From: Lasiodiplodia sp. COLG20
Taxonomy: Eukaryota; Ascomycota; Dothideomycetes; Botryosphaeriales; Botryosphaeriaceae
Reading direction: 5' to 3'
Length of the DNA: 64,000 bases
Assembly (NCBI GenBank): GCA_009801085.1
Contig: VNWV01000005.1
Span: 2,046,001 to 2,110,000, forward strand
Shown here piece after piece: positions 9,423 through 22,722 of the stretch. The position numbers and the translations under genes are program-made. Within the stretch, counting starts at the first letter, position 1, and every line of letters starts with the position of its first letter. Under the pieces are notes generated by a model. It did not search any database. It was given only the letters and a program-made list of their open reading frames with translations, and was not told the DNA's origin.

Positions 9423-11852
9423 GGTGAATCGTGGATGCTTCGGTCTGTTTGCCAGAGCACGAGGAAACCATGGCCTTAAATACAAGACCATTATGAGGCT
9501 GACCCCGGTCGACCCGGTTCAGAGCAGAAGACTGAGGCTGAACTATTCTTAGCATTATACTTCGGGCAAGGGTAGGTTAGAGTTGCAGCATGAAGTCTAC
9601 CGAGGGGCTCTGCAGCCGAGGAATAATTGGGCCCCGGGACCAGGGGCCACTATGCTTTTTTATTACGAGGAAAGATACGTGTGGGCAGTGGGGGCTGTCG
9701 TCCAGACGAGAGTGTATAATTTTCGATACCACATTTGCGTCCGCATGATAGCTTCATCCTCCCACGACGATGAGCGAAAAACAAACCGACGCCAGCCTTC
9801 GGCTGCAATATCCCTTTGCAGCAACCCGGCCCGTCGCGAAGTGTAAGAGATCTGGTGAGTCGAGAGGGAGCGCGTCGATCCTTTTGCTAAAGAGAGAAAG
9901 GCGTTGTCAACGTTCAAGCCACTAGCGCGCGGTACCCGGACGGCTAACGGTCGCCATTCCCTCGCGCTGAAGCTTGAGACCACCTCACCCTGCAACCCGC
10001 TGCCTGTCATTTCGTGTTGCCTGCTCGTGTATTCCCTGCTCGCCCTCGTCACACCCCCCGCTCATATCCACCTCAGCCCACCGGACTCGAACACCCGTGA
10101 CCCCATCTCCACCACTCGCCCTCGGATCTTCTTCGGTTCTCCCCGCCAGTGGAGCATCGTCCTATTTTTACGGACCCGTCCCCGCCCGGCCCGCTCTTGC
10201 TCTAGCTGCTGAATTAGATTTAGCCAAATTCAAGCATTCGAGCTTCAATCTCCATCATAAAAATCAGGGACAAGCAGCCACTCTTAGGGAGACCACTCAA
10301 GACCCACCCCTTTCCCCTCGTCACTCACTGCATGCGCTCCGCCGAAGAACGAATCTACAGACAGCCCCATCTTGTCATAGCTCGAAACGCCATGGGATTG
10401 CGATTGTCCCGTAACTCGGGACCCAGGGACCGCCTTAGCGCCGTTGATCAGACAGCAGTCAGATGATTGCTAATTCCACCTTCAGCCTTATTAGCCTAGA
10501 GTCCGCACGGCACATCAAATCGTCATGCCGCCAACGTAATTTTGAGATGGCCATCTCTCCAACACCGCCTGAAAACGCTCCGCATTGCGTCATTGGCGAC
10601 AATCCCCATGTCAAAAAGGTAACGAAAGCTTCATGCCACACACCGTGAGCTGATCGCCGTCTGCAGATCCACGCCTGACACCAAGTCGATCTTGAACTTC
10701 AGCTTGTTTCATTTCTATCTCCTCATCCACGGCCTTCTCCATCCATGTTTGATACTAAAATCACTACTTTGGCAAAAAGAGATGCAAGACGAAACGAAGA
10801 TAGTGGCAGGCCCTCAGGCTTCCAGTGCCAGGTGACATGCTGCGGTGGCTGTTTGCGAAGAAGAAAAGCCTGTGGTATCCAGTCCCCGGCATCCTTTCCC
10901 CTCCTCTTCATCTTCCTCCCGTGAAAACGAAACTCCTTGATCCCTTTCTCTTCCGTCCTGATTCCTGCCAAGATCGAATATGAGCCCCCACCCGAAACCC
11001 AGCCAAATTTTCCTCCGAAAAAAACCCAAAAGCAAAATCTGCGATGATGATATGAATGAAGCAAGGGATTCCCGTCCTGCAAGATCGACCGACTGCCAAA
11101 TTGTGAAGAGATAGCGATTATTAGTAGGTAGGGAGCCCTGTCCAGGAGCCCGTCATGCCGCGCTTCTTCGAACGCGACGGGCTCGAGGTTTCAGGCCAGG
11201 CGCGAGGACATGATGACGGTTAAAGGAAAGGGGGAAACTTAAGGAAACGCTCATTAAACATCGCATGTGCGCACACGAGGCTGTGCGCACACCCACTATG
11301 ACCGAGGAAAATGAGAGGCTAACAAAAGAGAAAAATGAACGCAACCAGCAAAGCAAACAACCGCCAGACAGGATCAGCCAGTTGGCCGCCCGCGATGGGA
11401 AGGCGCGAAGAGGACAAAGCATCCTCGGAGAAAACCTCCCGCCCATCGATGAGACGCAACAAAGGAAACAAGGGAAATGAGTATATCGAGGGAAACTTTT
11501 TTTTGCGACGATCTCAGTCGCATTGGGAGCTGGTTTCAATCGTCGTGTTGAAAAAAAAAAAAAGGACCCGGAATTAGATTCCCCGAAGTGACGAGCCCCC
11601 AAAGCAAGATGTCGAACGCCGCCGGACACCATGAAACTCCAATGCTTGCAGGCGCAACCCTCGTGCGAGAAAAATCCGTGAACGCGTATGGAGGAAGAGA
11701 GAAGAGAGATGAGGTTTCGTAATTGTGTGTTGGCCGTATGATTTGGTATCGGGTGTATTATTGCGTGCCAGGGGGATCGGCTGTGCACAGACGGTTTCTG
11801 AGTCGGCGATCTGCGGTAAGGCGAGAGTGGGTGCGGAGGGTATGGTGATGGA
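9423..11852. other. 2.4-kb gap: repeat copy C, no gene recognised
   Basis: Apart from repeat copy C, no frame here shows conserved motifs or splicing support. The stretch 9860-10450 is GC-rich and could be promoter. The stretch 10650-11850 probably includes the 3' UTR of the G-alpha gene and has A-rich runs at 11330-11350 and 11550-11565. A 252-codon minus-strand frame at 11153-11911 overlaps the G-alpha last exon and is not believed. Confidence 0.5.
9600..9818. mobile_element. Inverted-repeat element, copy C (219 bp)
   Basis: The outer inverted repeats are CCGAGGGGCTCTGCAGCCGA (left, 9600) and CCTTCGGCTGCAATATCCC (right, ending near 9818). The left end follows TA (9598-9599); the right end is followed by CA, one transition from TA. 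The inner palindrome (about 9693-9764) is degraded but recognisable: GCTGTCGTCCAGACGAGA facing GCGTCCGCATGATAGCTTCA. Length and layout match copy E. Confidence 0.75.
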
Positions 11853-13182
11853 TCATAAGATGCCTGAGTCTTTGAGCGCGTTCTGCAAGATGGTCTCTTT
11901 GACCGCGGCAAAGACGAGCCGGATGTTCGACGTATCCGTGGCTTGTGTGAGGCTGGTTTCGTGGTCAGCTCAAAGCTGCCCGCATCCGCGAGACATGGCT
12001 TGACTTACTGTGGGTAGAGATTCAGATGCGCGCGGTTTACCTGGTTGAATCTCCACAGCAGATACTTGGCCGCGCGATTGACGTCGTTGCCGCCAGAGTA
12101 GTCTGGGAAATAATTCCCCAGAGGCGATCTTGCAAGCTTGGCCTTGAACAAATCCACTTTGTTCAGAAAGAGAATGATACTCGTCCGCATGAACCACCTC
12201 GAATTAACCACCGAATCGAATAACACCAAGCTCTCCATCATCCGGTTCTGCTCCCGTTAGCCCGCCGACGCGCTGCCAAGCATTTAGACGCCCTTACCTG
12301 ACTGCTTTCCTCGAGTAGCACCTGGTCGTACTCGCTCAATGCGACGCAGAAGATGATAGACGTGACATTTTCGAAACAGTGTATCCACTTCTTCCGCTCG
12401 CTTCTTTGACCGCCGACGTCGAACATGCTGGGTCTTGTGTCAGCGCATCTGACACACACAGATACGGGCTCCATGTCCATCTTACTGTATGCTTAGCTGT
12501 CCCATTGTAAACCGCGTCTCGTAGATACCCGTCGTTTTGGTACGCGCCCGCAGGACGTCGGATTCTATGGGAATATAATCGGGGGCTGCTATCCGGCCAA
12601 CTTCGTCAAAGAAACTGCCGCCTGTTAGCCTGCAACCCGCTTCGCGAAGGGCAAGCGGCATACTAAGGCGCCGAGTCCATCAGGTAGAACTCGCTGGAGC
12701 GGTCGAGCACCTGCTTGACGCAGGGGTCGTGCCAAACAGAACTAATGGCCTGGCCGACCTTTGCGTCCAGCGGCTTCTCCGGATCGGGGTCCACCACGTA
12801 TTCCATCAGGTAGTCGCAGTATTCATCATTGCCCGGGAGCTCCGGTTCGATGTCAAACTGCCGCATGGCGCCTATGAGCGACTTTGCACAGTCGATAACG
12901 TTCTTGTAGATGGTGAGGCGGTACATGGAGAGTTCCTCGACCGTGTAGCCGTTCTGATGTATGATCTTCATCTGCTTGACAATGGTCGACTTGCCGCTCT
13001 CGCCGGAGCCTGCACAGCCGGGTTAGCGCGGTGGCACGCGGGGGTCGAGGAAGCGTACCCAGCAGTAGGATCTTGCATTCTCGCCGTAATCGCCTCGAGT
13101 CCTCCTCCAGCTTCTTGTCAATCGCCTGGCTCCGCTTCTTCTGCTCTGCATCCTCGTTGTTGGTGCTCATGCAAATGCCCAT
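11853..13182 (-). CDS. gna-3: Heterotrimeric G-protein alpha subunit, group III (GNA-3/GanB/MagA type)
   Basis: Six exons (13182-13059, 13009-12664, 12614-12486, 12427-12298, 12247-12009, 11952-11853) splice to 355 aa, the usual length. All GTP-binding motifs are present: GSGESGKST (G1, across intron 1), RARTKTTGI (G2), DVGGQRSE (G3), FLNKVD (G4) and ATDTSNI (G5). MGICMS at the N-terminus fits myristoylation and palmitoylation. The [20 protein letters not shown] helix and the C-terminus SGIL, lacking the toxin-site Cys, point to group III. In other fungi this group activates adenylate cyclase in nutrient sensing, germination and development. It is divergent from the Hog1 gene. Confidence 0.95.
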
Positions 13183-15141
13183 GGTGGCTTATCGCCGCGG
13201 CGGCAGCCGGCGACGCTGACGGACTGGGCAGGAGGACGCGGAGGGCAGTCCCGGATCGCGCACCGCGGCGGGAGTGTCGGTGGTGGATGGGCGAGACAGG
13301 GCGCGGTGGTTGACTCGTCGACGTCAGTCCCGGGGCTGGCTCGGCGTGGGTGGGTGCGATGAGGTCGGGTGCAGTCGTCGCGGCTGAGGAGCGGCGAGGC
13401 GGAGGGATGCGGCGCCAAGTGCGGGAGAGGCAGCGCCGGGTTGGCGGGCGGAGGGAGCTCGCTCTGGGGTCGTGGCGGACACTCGCGCGGATGCAGCGGC
13501 GGTGGAGGTTGGGCGAGGTCTGGCGAACGGAAGAGACGGCCGTTGGATGGAGAGGTATGTGCTGCGAGTCCCTGGTACTCTCGTTTCGCGCAGGCAGGGC
13601 GTCCGTGCGCCTTGCGAAGTGACCGGGTGCGGTGGGCGGCGGCGGCGGCTGATGAGGAGGCTAAGGGCCGGCCTGGGGTGACGGGTTCAACAGCGGGAGA
13701 GGGACAGCAAGCAGCGGCGTGGAGATGGTGATGGCAGGATAAACTGGCGAGTCGGTCCCTCACCGGTGGGAGATGGCAGGGGTGGTGGATGAAGGAAGGC
13801 TCTCAGACAGCACGCACAGGCAGGAGATGCTTTGTCAAGGGCCGCACTCTCAGCCGCCCAGCAAAAGCCCATTGCCAAATATAAAGTCGCTCGCCGATCG
13901 GGTGGGTGTTTCAGTACCGATGCCTGCGAGCGCTGCCCATGGGACCAGGCGGCTCTGCGCGCGGGCGGCTGCGACAGGCTGGCCACTAGGTCCTCTCTCA
14001 TACGTATCACGCTGCCGACGGCGATCATGGTGCTGCGCGCCGAAATGACCTCGGACATACCTACTCGCTCCTTCGCACCGCGCCCCCTTCTCCTGGCCGC
14101 CGTTATTTGACGCCCGCCGCCGTGCCACCAGCGCTGCTGCTCGATGCCCTTCATATTATTCGGCGCCGTCTGTGACCTGGCCTGTTTCATCGCCAGGCAC
14201 CCAGCGCGCAGCGCCTCGCTTATCGGCGCCAGCGAAATGGCAATCCGCATGTACAGGAGTAATGAGTGGCGGGTTGCAGAAGATTTGAGCCACGAATCGA
14301 AGGGACGCCACACGTGTGGACGGCGGCGGGTGCAAACCTCCGGTTGATGAGACGGAAAGCTCAGATGTTATTCCCTGTCACCTGCCGTGGCGTCTGCGCT
14401 GGCAGCAAGCAGCGATGCGCGCGTGAGGCGGCACTCCACCAATGCCTGGCGGGCGAGAATGGATGCGATTTCTCGATTCCGATGCTGAAAACGAACGACT
14501 AATGAACGACTAGCGACAGCCACAGCTGGGCCGTGGTGCCGCCGACATGCGGGAGTCCAGGTTTTCGCTCATCAGGCTCTGGGCCAGCCCCTCCCATCCG
14601 GCGGATCACCGCTCGCGACCAGGCAGCACGCAGTTCGCAGCACCACGCCGCGCCGTCGCGCGCGCTGGGTCAGCTGCGCCAGCCAGCCGTGCTTGCGCGC
14701 GCTGCTGCATTGTGAGGCTGGCGACCAATCTGGCGTTGCGGGTGTTCCTTGCCGGGCACTGGACCGAGCAGCGTTAATGAATCGCGCATCGGCAGGCCCA
14801 CGCGCCTCATCGCAGTGACGTATGTACCAGCCTAGCCACTGAAGCCATCGGAATAGCCAGGTCTTCGAACTACTAGCCTTTTGGACATCGGCCCAGCGCA
14901 AAACACCACACCTCGTCAATCGCGTCTCGTGCGATACCCTCCCCTCCTGCTCTTCCCAGCTCCCAGCCTGCGGCTTCGTCTCCCGAACCACTCAGCGCTC
15001 GCAAGCGCCTGCCGCCACACATCACCACTTCCCCCCCTCTCCACCAGACGCTCCCGCTCGACGCTCGACCGCCCACCCCTGCTCCTCAGCAACAAAGCCG
15101 CCTCATCCCCTCGTCCACAGGCTATCGCGCCCGCAGTCACC
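13183..15141. other. Shared 5' region of the G-alpha and Hog1 genes
   Basis: This 1,959-bp GC-rich region lies between two divergent signalling genes. Long pyrimidine tracts sit just upstream of Hog1 (about 14940-15110), and purine-rich tracts lie upstream of G-alpha. Both genes may have long leaders. No coding frame with recognisable content was found; the scattered frames follow the base composition. Confidence 0.5.
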
Positions 15142-16646
<1,505 letters not shown>

Positions 16647-17447
16647 GGGCGCAGCATGCAGCAAGTGTTACATCTCGGCTTCTTTCTGTTAGAAAGCTCA
16701 TCGGCTTTGGAATACGCGGAAACATGGCATGGCAACCCCGGATCATATACTACATGGCAGCGGGCGAGTCGGCGATAAAGGGCGCTATTTTCCTTCCTCT
16801 GGGACTCGGGCGGTGGCGGGGCATCACGGAGCCCCGTGCGGGGTGTTTTCTTTTCTCTTTCCCATGTCTTCTTCCGCATGCGATACATAGACGAACAATG
16901 ACAGCCATCGACAGCATGATGGCGTACCGGAGAGGTGTCCGCACAATGATTTTTTCTTCAAACCATATTGCCGCCGGAGCTGACTCGTGGGCCCGGCGCT
17001 CTGGTTCATGGCTGCCAAAGAATGATGCAATGCGAAAGTGAGGACAACTGCAGGCCAGCTTCCCGGTTGTGTTGAACTGGCGGGGCCGGAAATAAATCCG
17101 TGGTCACGTGAATTGTGGCGGTGTGGCCGATCGCGATCTGGGCTGGGGTCTGCGCATCAAGATTGATCTTCGATCATTCCTAAGCAGCTTCGTCAACGAT
17201 GGGGTTCATCTACGTGTAAGTGGAAGGTTCTTTGCAGGCTTCTTCAGCACTCTCTCAGATGTGCAAAACACCGGGCGCTGCTGAGGCATGTCAATCACGC
17301 ACAACAGCGCTGCTTATAAATAGCTGACCAAGTATATACAATCGCACCGCTTTGGCCAGCGCCTTTCCTAACGCTCGCGTAATGCTTCACAAATACTCTT
17401 TTATACTGCGTCTCGTTGGCTCGATTGAAAATCTATAAATTCTCCTC
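16647..17447. other. Intergenic region, nothing recognised
   Basis: This 801-bp stretch holds the Hog1 3' UTR and the promoter of the pirin gene. A possible TATA box (CTTATAAATAG) is at about 17312-17322. Confidence 0.45.
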
Positions 17448-18434
17448 ATGTCCAAATCCAACCCCTTCAGCGTGTCCAAAAAAGCAACAATAGCAGCAGT
17501 CTTCATTGCCATCATCCTGGCTCTCTTCACACCCCTGCGTACGTTCGCCCCGAGCAGACTTCTTTCCAGAACCTCGGCTTTCCGCACAATGGCGACCACC
17601 ACCGCAACTTCAACTGCGGCCAAGGCCTTTGGCCCTGCCGCCCCGCCGCCAACCACAACCAAGATTACCCCTCGGCCGTGGAACGAGCGCGGTCACGCCG
17701 ACCACGGCTGGCTGTACACTTACCACACCTTCTCGTTTGCGTCGTACTGGTCGCCGGAGCACGAGTCGTTCGGCCCGCTGCGCGTCATCAACGAGGACCG
17801 GGTGGCGGCGGGCACGGGCTTCGGGACGCACTCGCACGCCGAGTTCCTGATCTGGAGCTACGTGGTGGGCGGCGAGCTGGAGCACAAGGACTCGATGGGC
17901 AACCTCGAGTACCTGCACCGCGGCGACGTGCAGTTCACCAGCGCCGGCACGGGCATCCGCCACTCCGAGTACAACCGCAACAACAAGGACGAGGTGCACT
18001 TCCTGCAGATCTGGGCCAAGCCCGCCGTCAGCAGGCTGCAGCCCTCGTACACGACGCGCACCTTCCCGGACGAGCTGAAGCTCAACAAGCTCTGCCGCAT
18101 CATGGAGAGCGTCGACCGCCACTCCGCCAGCGATGCCAAGAGCGCGCCCATTCCGCTGCATGCCGATCTGAGCATGAGCGCCTCTCTGCTCGAGCCCGGC
18201 ATGAAGGTCCGCCACCAGCTCGTTGCCGACGGCGAGCGCAAGGTCTACTTGCACGTCGTCATGAATGGTCGGGAGCAGCCGAAGGATGTAGGTGCTGCTA
18301 TTCGGGTGGGAGATAAGGTCCTGAGAGAGGGAGACGGTGCCTATGTTGACGGGCTAAAGGGCCCGGGAGAGGTTGTGGTGGAAAGCGTGGGAGACAAGAG
18401 GGCTGAATTCCTTCTGTTTGATATGGAGCCTTGA
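17448..18434 (+). CDS. Pirin-family cupin protein with N-terminal membrane anchor or targeting sequence
   Basis: Single exon, 328 aa. The pirin N-terminal cupin has its metal ligands in GTHSHAE and GIRHSEYN (His, His, His, Glu), and the core RPWNERGHADHGWLYTYHTF is typical of the YhhW/pirin family. Iron pirins are known as transcriptional cofactors and redox sensors, and bacterial YhhW and human pirin can cleave quercetin in vitro. Residues 13-30 (ATIAAVFIAIILALFTPL) form one hydrophobic helix, followed by an Arg/Ser-rich stretch, suggesting a membrane anchor or mitochondrial targeting. An internal Met at codon 48 (position 17589, ACAATGG) would remove it and give a cytosolic or nuclear form. 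Two forms from one gene is an inference. Confidence 0.9.
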   Translation: MSKSNPFSVSKKATIAAVFIAIILALFTPLRTFAPSRLLSRTSAFRTMATTTATSTAAKAFGPAAPPPTTTKITPRPWNERGHADHGWLYTYHTFSFASYWSPEHESFGPLRVINEDRVAAGTGFGTHSHAEFLIWSYVVGGELEHKDSMGNLEYLHRGDVQFTSAGTGIRHSEYNRNNKDEVHFLQIWAKPAVSRLQPSYTTRTFPDELKLNKLCRIMESVDRHSASDAKSAPIPLHADLSMSASLLEPGMKVRHQLVADGERKVYLHVVMNGREQPKDVGAAIRVGDKVLREGDGAYVDGLKGPGEVVVESVGDKRAEFLLFDMEP

Positions 18435-18819
18435 GGTTGGCCTGATCTTTGCTTTCCTATGTAAATTAAAAGAATAGATGAGATACCGTTAAACGAAGCC
18501 CATATTATCATTTCCAGACCCCCAACGCTCCATTAGCAGCGGAAGTCCCAAGAGGCTGAAATCAGGGGTTATTGGAGTTGAAAGGTGTAGAAATAGTCTG
18601 GGGTATCGAGGCCCGATGATTCACCGGACCCCCCCATCCTGGGCCTCGACTTTAGCCTAAACCCCTCACTTGGCGCTCCACCATGACTTGGATGGACAGT
18701 CGTGCCCCGCGATGATCTACCGGGCAATACGACCTGGGTGTTGGTTTAAAGATGGTTGTTCTGCGGCTCTTCGCCGCCCCAACCTTCTATCATCCTCAAC
18801 ATTTTGACTATCTCGAACA
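18435..18819. other. Short intergenic region
   Basis: This 385-bp region holds the pirin 3' UTR and the promoter of the GH5 gene. Nothing specific was recognised. Confidence 0.45.
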
Positions 18820-20452
18820 ATGGCAACCGGAATCCTGAGAGTTGATGGCGAGAACGTCGTTGGAAATGACGGTAAGCCGGTCATCCTCCGAGGAGCTGGC
18901 TTGGGTGGGTGGATGAAGTATATATTCCCCAATCTCTGTAGTGAATTGCAAGTTGACTTATGGAACAGCATGGAGAACTTCATCACCGGCTACCCGGGCC
19001 ACGAGCACCAGCATCGTGCCGCAATGCTCAAGGTTCTTGGAAAGGAGAAGTACGAATTCTTCTTCGACAAGTGGCTTGAATACTTCTTCACCGACAAGGA
19101 CGCCGAATTCTTCGCTAACAAGGGCCTGAACTGCCTGCGCATCCCTTTTAACTATCGCCATTTCGAGGACGACATGAACCCGCGTGTGCTCAAGGAATCC
19201 GGCTTCAAGCACCTGGACCGCGTGGTCGATCTGTGCGCCAAACACAACATCTACACCATCCTTGACATGCACACCGTCCCCGGCGGTCAGAACTGCGACT
19301 GGCACTCAGACAACGCGACCAATTACGCCGCATTCTGGGACTACAAGGACCACCAGGACCGGACTGTCTGGTTGTGGGAACAGATTGCCACCCGCTACAA
19401 GGACAACGCCTGGGTTGCTGGGTACAACCCCATCAACGAACCGTGCGACCCCCTGCATTGGCGTCTTCCTGCCTTCTATGACCGCATTGAAGCGGCCGTC
19501 CGGAAGATTGACCCGCACCACATCCTTTGGTTGGACGGAAACACGTTCGCCATGGAGTGGAAGTACTTTGACAAGAAACTGCCAAATACCGTCTACGCTC
19601 TGCACGACTATACAGTAATGACGCAAAGCTCCCCTCATTCGAATCCGCTTGCTGACCCTGCGGCAGATGATGGGCTTCCCCAAAGGCGAGAGATATACCG
19701 GCTCCACTGAACAGAAGTCGAAGCTGGAGCGTCAATTCCTCCGAAAGGCTGAGTTCATGTACAAGTTCGAGACGCCAATCTGGAACGGCAGGCTCCCCCA
19801 ACATCTCCCCGTCCGTATATCATCACGCTGACTGACCTCACCAGGCGAATTCGGGCCGGTGTACGCCAACCCGGAGCTGGACGCGGACCACGCCGAGGTG
19901 AACGCGGCGCGGTACGAGGTGCTGTCGGAGCAGCTCAGCATCTACGACAAGTACAAGATCCACTGGAGCATCTGGCTGTACAAGGACATCGGGGTGCAGG
20001 GCATGGTGCACACGAGCGCGCAGAGCCGGTGGAACCGCACCATCGCGCCCTTCCTGCAGCGCAAGCGCGAGCTGCAGCTCGACGCGTGGGGCCGCCACCC
20101 GAGCAGGCAGGTCGAGGACGTCGTCTTCCCGCTCGTCGACTGGATCGACCGCGTCGCGCCCACCAGCGCCCACCAGTACCCCACCTCGTGGGCCACCGAG
20201 CGCCAGATCACCCGCCTGATCAACCAGATCTGGCTGGCGACGTGCCTCCAGGACGAGTTCGCCGAGCTGTTCAGGGGCATGAGCTTTGACGACCTCGACG
20301 AGTGCGCCCGGAGCTTCGCCTTCGAGAATTGCGTCCAGCGCGAAGGTCTGAACAAGGCGCTTGAGGATCATAGCGCCGTTCCGGAGGTCGCGGCTGACTG
20401 GAAGCGTCCGGCGTACAAAGTGTCTGACGCTCAGGAGGCCATTGGTGTATAA
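18820..20452 (+). CDS. GH5-family exo-beta-1,3-glucanase-like enzyme (no signal peptide)
   Basis: Three exons (18820-19614, 19667-19787, 19845-20452) give 507 aa. GH5 features are the opening LRGAGLGGWM, the acid/base Glu in NPINEP and the nucleophile Glu in WNGEFGPVY. No signal peptide is present (MATGILRVDGENVVG), so the enzyme is probably intracellular, like cytosolic glucan glucosidases that process beta-1,3-glucan or glycolipids. Intron 1 is a normal 52-nt GT..AG intron. Intron 2 must begin GC (19788, GCAGGC) and end AG (19844) to restore the conserved WNGEFGP. The only GT alternative leaves a 30-nt intron and a disrupted motif. The family is clear; the exact substrate is inferred. Confidence 0.88.
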
Positions 20453-20653
20453 TGTTCCATAGAAAGGGGTGGAGCACACCAGGAAGAATAGAGAGAGCAG
20501 AAGGTCATCGCAAGCCAACAATCCTAATGGGCAAGACGTGTACAATTGAAGTGTTTGACCACTAAGCATTACAACTCATGTAATTGACTCCACAAGAGAC
20601 TTTCAGGTGGTATTTGCAACTATTTACAGGAAGAAAGAGCGGCCGACAGCAGC

Positions 20654-21978
20654 TCAGTACGAGGAGGGCACCAAGGAATTGGCCCACCTCTCCACGTTGG
20701 CATACCCATCTACAACCGTCATCGAATCGTCCTTGGACGAGTCGGTACCAAGAGTCGTCTCAGCATCGTCAGGGATGCCGTCACCATCCGTATCCTTCGG
20801 CGTGGAGCCGGGAGCGAGGAAGCCGGGCCCGTTCATGGGGCTGGCCGTCTCGTCGGAGATGAGGGCGCCGTCCTTGCCCCACGACTGGAGCTGGTCCACG
20901 AGGATGGCGTCCACACTGTCACGCTTCAGCGAGGCGCCGACGCCGTCGATGGCGGCTTGCACGGCGTCCGCGGCGCTCAGGATCTTCTCGGGCGCCGGGT
21001 AGTCGAACTTGGTGGCCACGAGGGCCATGCCGCCGTAGTTGGACGACGCCTCGCCCAGCTCCGACCCGTTGAGCTCGCCGTCCTTGTCCGAGTCGTACCA
21101 GTTGCCCTTGACGTAGGCGTTGAAGTTGTCGTTGCCGCGGGTAAAGGCCGTCACGCTCGTGCTCGGCCCAGAGATGAAGTAGTTGCCCACGACGTTGACG
21201 TTCGAGGTGCCGCTGCTGCCGCCTGCAATGTAGCCGCCGCCGCCGCCCCAGTTGTACACGACATTGTTGGTGAAGTCGTTCGTTCCCTTGACCTTGGGAT
21301 TGCGCGTCTTGTTGTCAATGTAAAGGTTGCGGAAGAGTGACACTCCACCGTCTTCGGTCTGCATGAGGCCGCCGCACGAGTGCGTCTGAAGCCCCTGGCC
21401 GATGATGCTGTTCTGGATCGTGATGTTGGCAACATCTCCATTGATGGAAAACGTTTCGTCCCTGCCCCAGCTGACGGAAATGTGATCGAAGATCATGTTG
21501 GCCCCCTCGGCAATGGTGATGGCATCCTTGCCCGAGGTGCCGCCTTTGCCCATGCGGATGCGGATGTAACGCACAATGGCATCGTTGGCATTGGAGAAGG
21601 ACCAGCCGTTTCCGTACGTTGCGACTGAGTTGAAAGTCAGACTCTTGCAAGGGTTGATGGGATGTCATGTAACATACTTCCGTCTCCAGGAGCCGTCTGT
21701 CCCAGAATGGATACTCGCTTGCTGACTACCATACGATCCGTGATGTTGATGGTGCCGCCCACAGCAAAGACGACAATGCGGTCAGGCTGCGAGATAGCAT
21801 CTCTCAGCGAGCCCTGACCTTCATCGTTGAGGTTGTCCACCACATAAACTTCTCCATTGCGTCCACCAGTAGCGTAACGTCCGAAGCCCTCTGCACCCGG
21901 GAAAGCAAGCTGCGCCGAGAAAACAGGCCAGACCAGGGCCGAAACTAGAAGAAAAGTAGACGAAAGTTGGAAATGCAT
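20654..21978 (-). CDS. Secreted polysaccharide lyase family 1 (pectate lyase-like)
   Basis: Two exons (21978-21678 and 21624-20654) around a 53-nt intron give 423 aa. A signal peptide (MHFQLSSTFLLVSALVWPVFSA) leads straight into FPGAEGFGRYATGG and NLNDEGQGSLRDAI, the standard opening of a PL1 right-handed beta-helix. Later coils carry NANDAIVRYIRIRMG, DHISVSWGRDE and YNWGGGGGYI. Such enzymes cleave polygalacturonate by beta-elimination with bound calcium. From about residue 378 there is an added tail, DTDGDGIPDDAETTLG, resembling a thrombospondin-3 or EF-hand calcium loop. It converges with the GH5 gene, 201 bp apart. Pectate versus pectin or rhamnogalacturonan specificity was not determined. 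Confidence 0.88.
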
Positions 21979-22722
21979 ACTGCCGGCGGATGATCAAGCG
22001 AAGGGAAAAAGGCCAGGCAGCTCGAGCTCAAGAAACAAACGAGGGGGGAGGGCGCATTAATAGTGCCCTCTTCTGATGTCTACCGATGTGTGATCGCCAC
22101 GGCGTTTCGGGAACACTTTAGATTAAACAAAGATGGGGAAGTCGACCAAAACAGAGACGTTTAGGCGGAAGCGAGGCCCTGTAACCGCTTGGAGCCTCCT
22201 GACGCGTTTGAAATTGCCCGCCAATCAGCATGCAGACCCGATCAAGTCGAAGACTCCACGCTTGAAACACCCAATGCGCCCGAGCCGGACGGATATATCC
22301 TTGCGCCGCCCGTTTGCGGAGAACACCTGCTAAATTGGTCCAGGGAGCCTGCGCCTCGCATTGTCGCCAAGAATACATCACCACCCTTCCCCTTTCCAAT
22401 GGCGGACAATCTATTTCGCGTCGTAAAAATATACGTCGGATGAATATGTACAGACAGACATCTCTAACAATATCGAAGAATACTACGTCTGTCCTTCCAG
22501 AGAGTGAAAACCATCAGCTACAGAGGGTATCTATCAAATTTCAATGAACGGTTGTTGCGCCGGAGCCAATCTTTATCCGAGCGCAAACACGCTCTACGCT
22601 TCAACTGAAAATAATAAAAAAGCCGTAAGCAAAAAGAAAATAGACTGAGATCGGTCATTCATGACACCCGGAAAAACAAGGGAATTCGTATCAGGGGGGC
22701 AGGGTCAACATGAATGTAAGCC
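21979..22722. other. Intergenic region, nothing recognised
   Basis: This 744-bp region holds the promoter of the PL1 gene and the 3' UTR of the WD40 gene. Two short plus-strand frames near 22133-22443 lack any support. Confidence 0.45.

Noticed and set aside
8037..9479. 480-codon plus-strand open frame opposite the GH43-like gene
   Set aside because: The minus strand has a signal peptide, EAP acid motif and F5/8C domain; the plus translation is Val/Arg/Gly-rich without motifs.
11153..11911. 252-codon minus-strand frame after the G-alpha gene
   Set aside because: It overlaps the last G-alpha exon in another frame and has a low-complexity translation; it is more likely 3' UTR.
19787..19844. 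Alternative GT donor at 19815 for GH5 intron 2
   Set aside because: It leaves a 30-nt intron, too short for fungal splicing, and inserts nine residues before the nucleophile motif.
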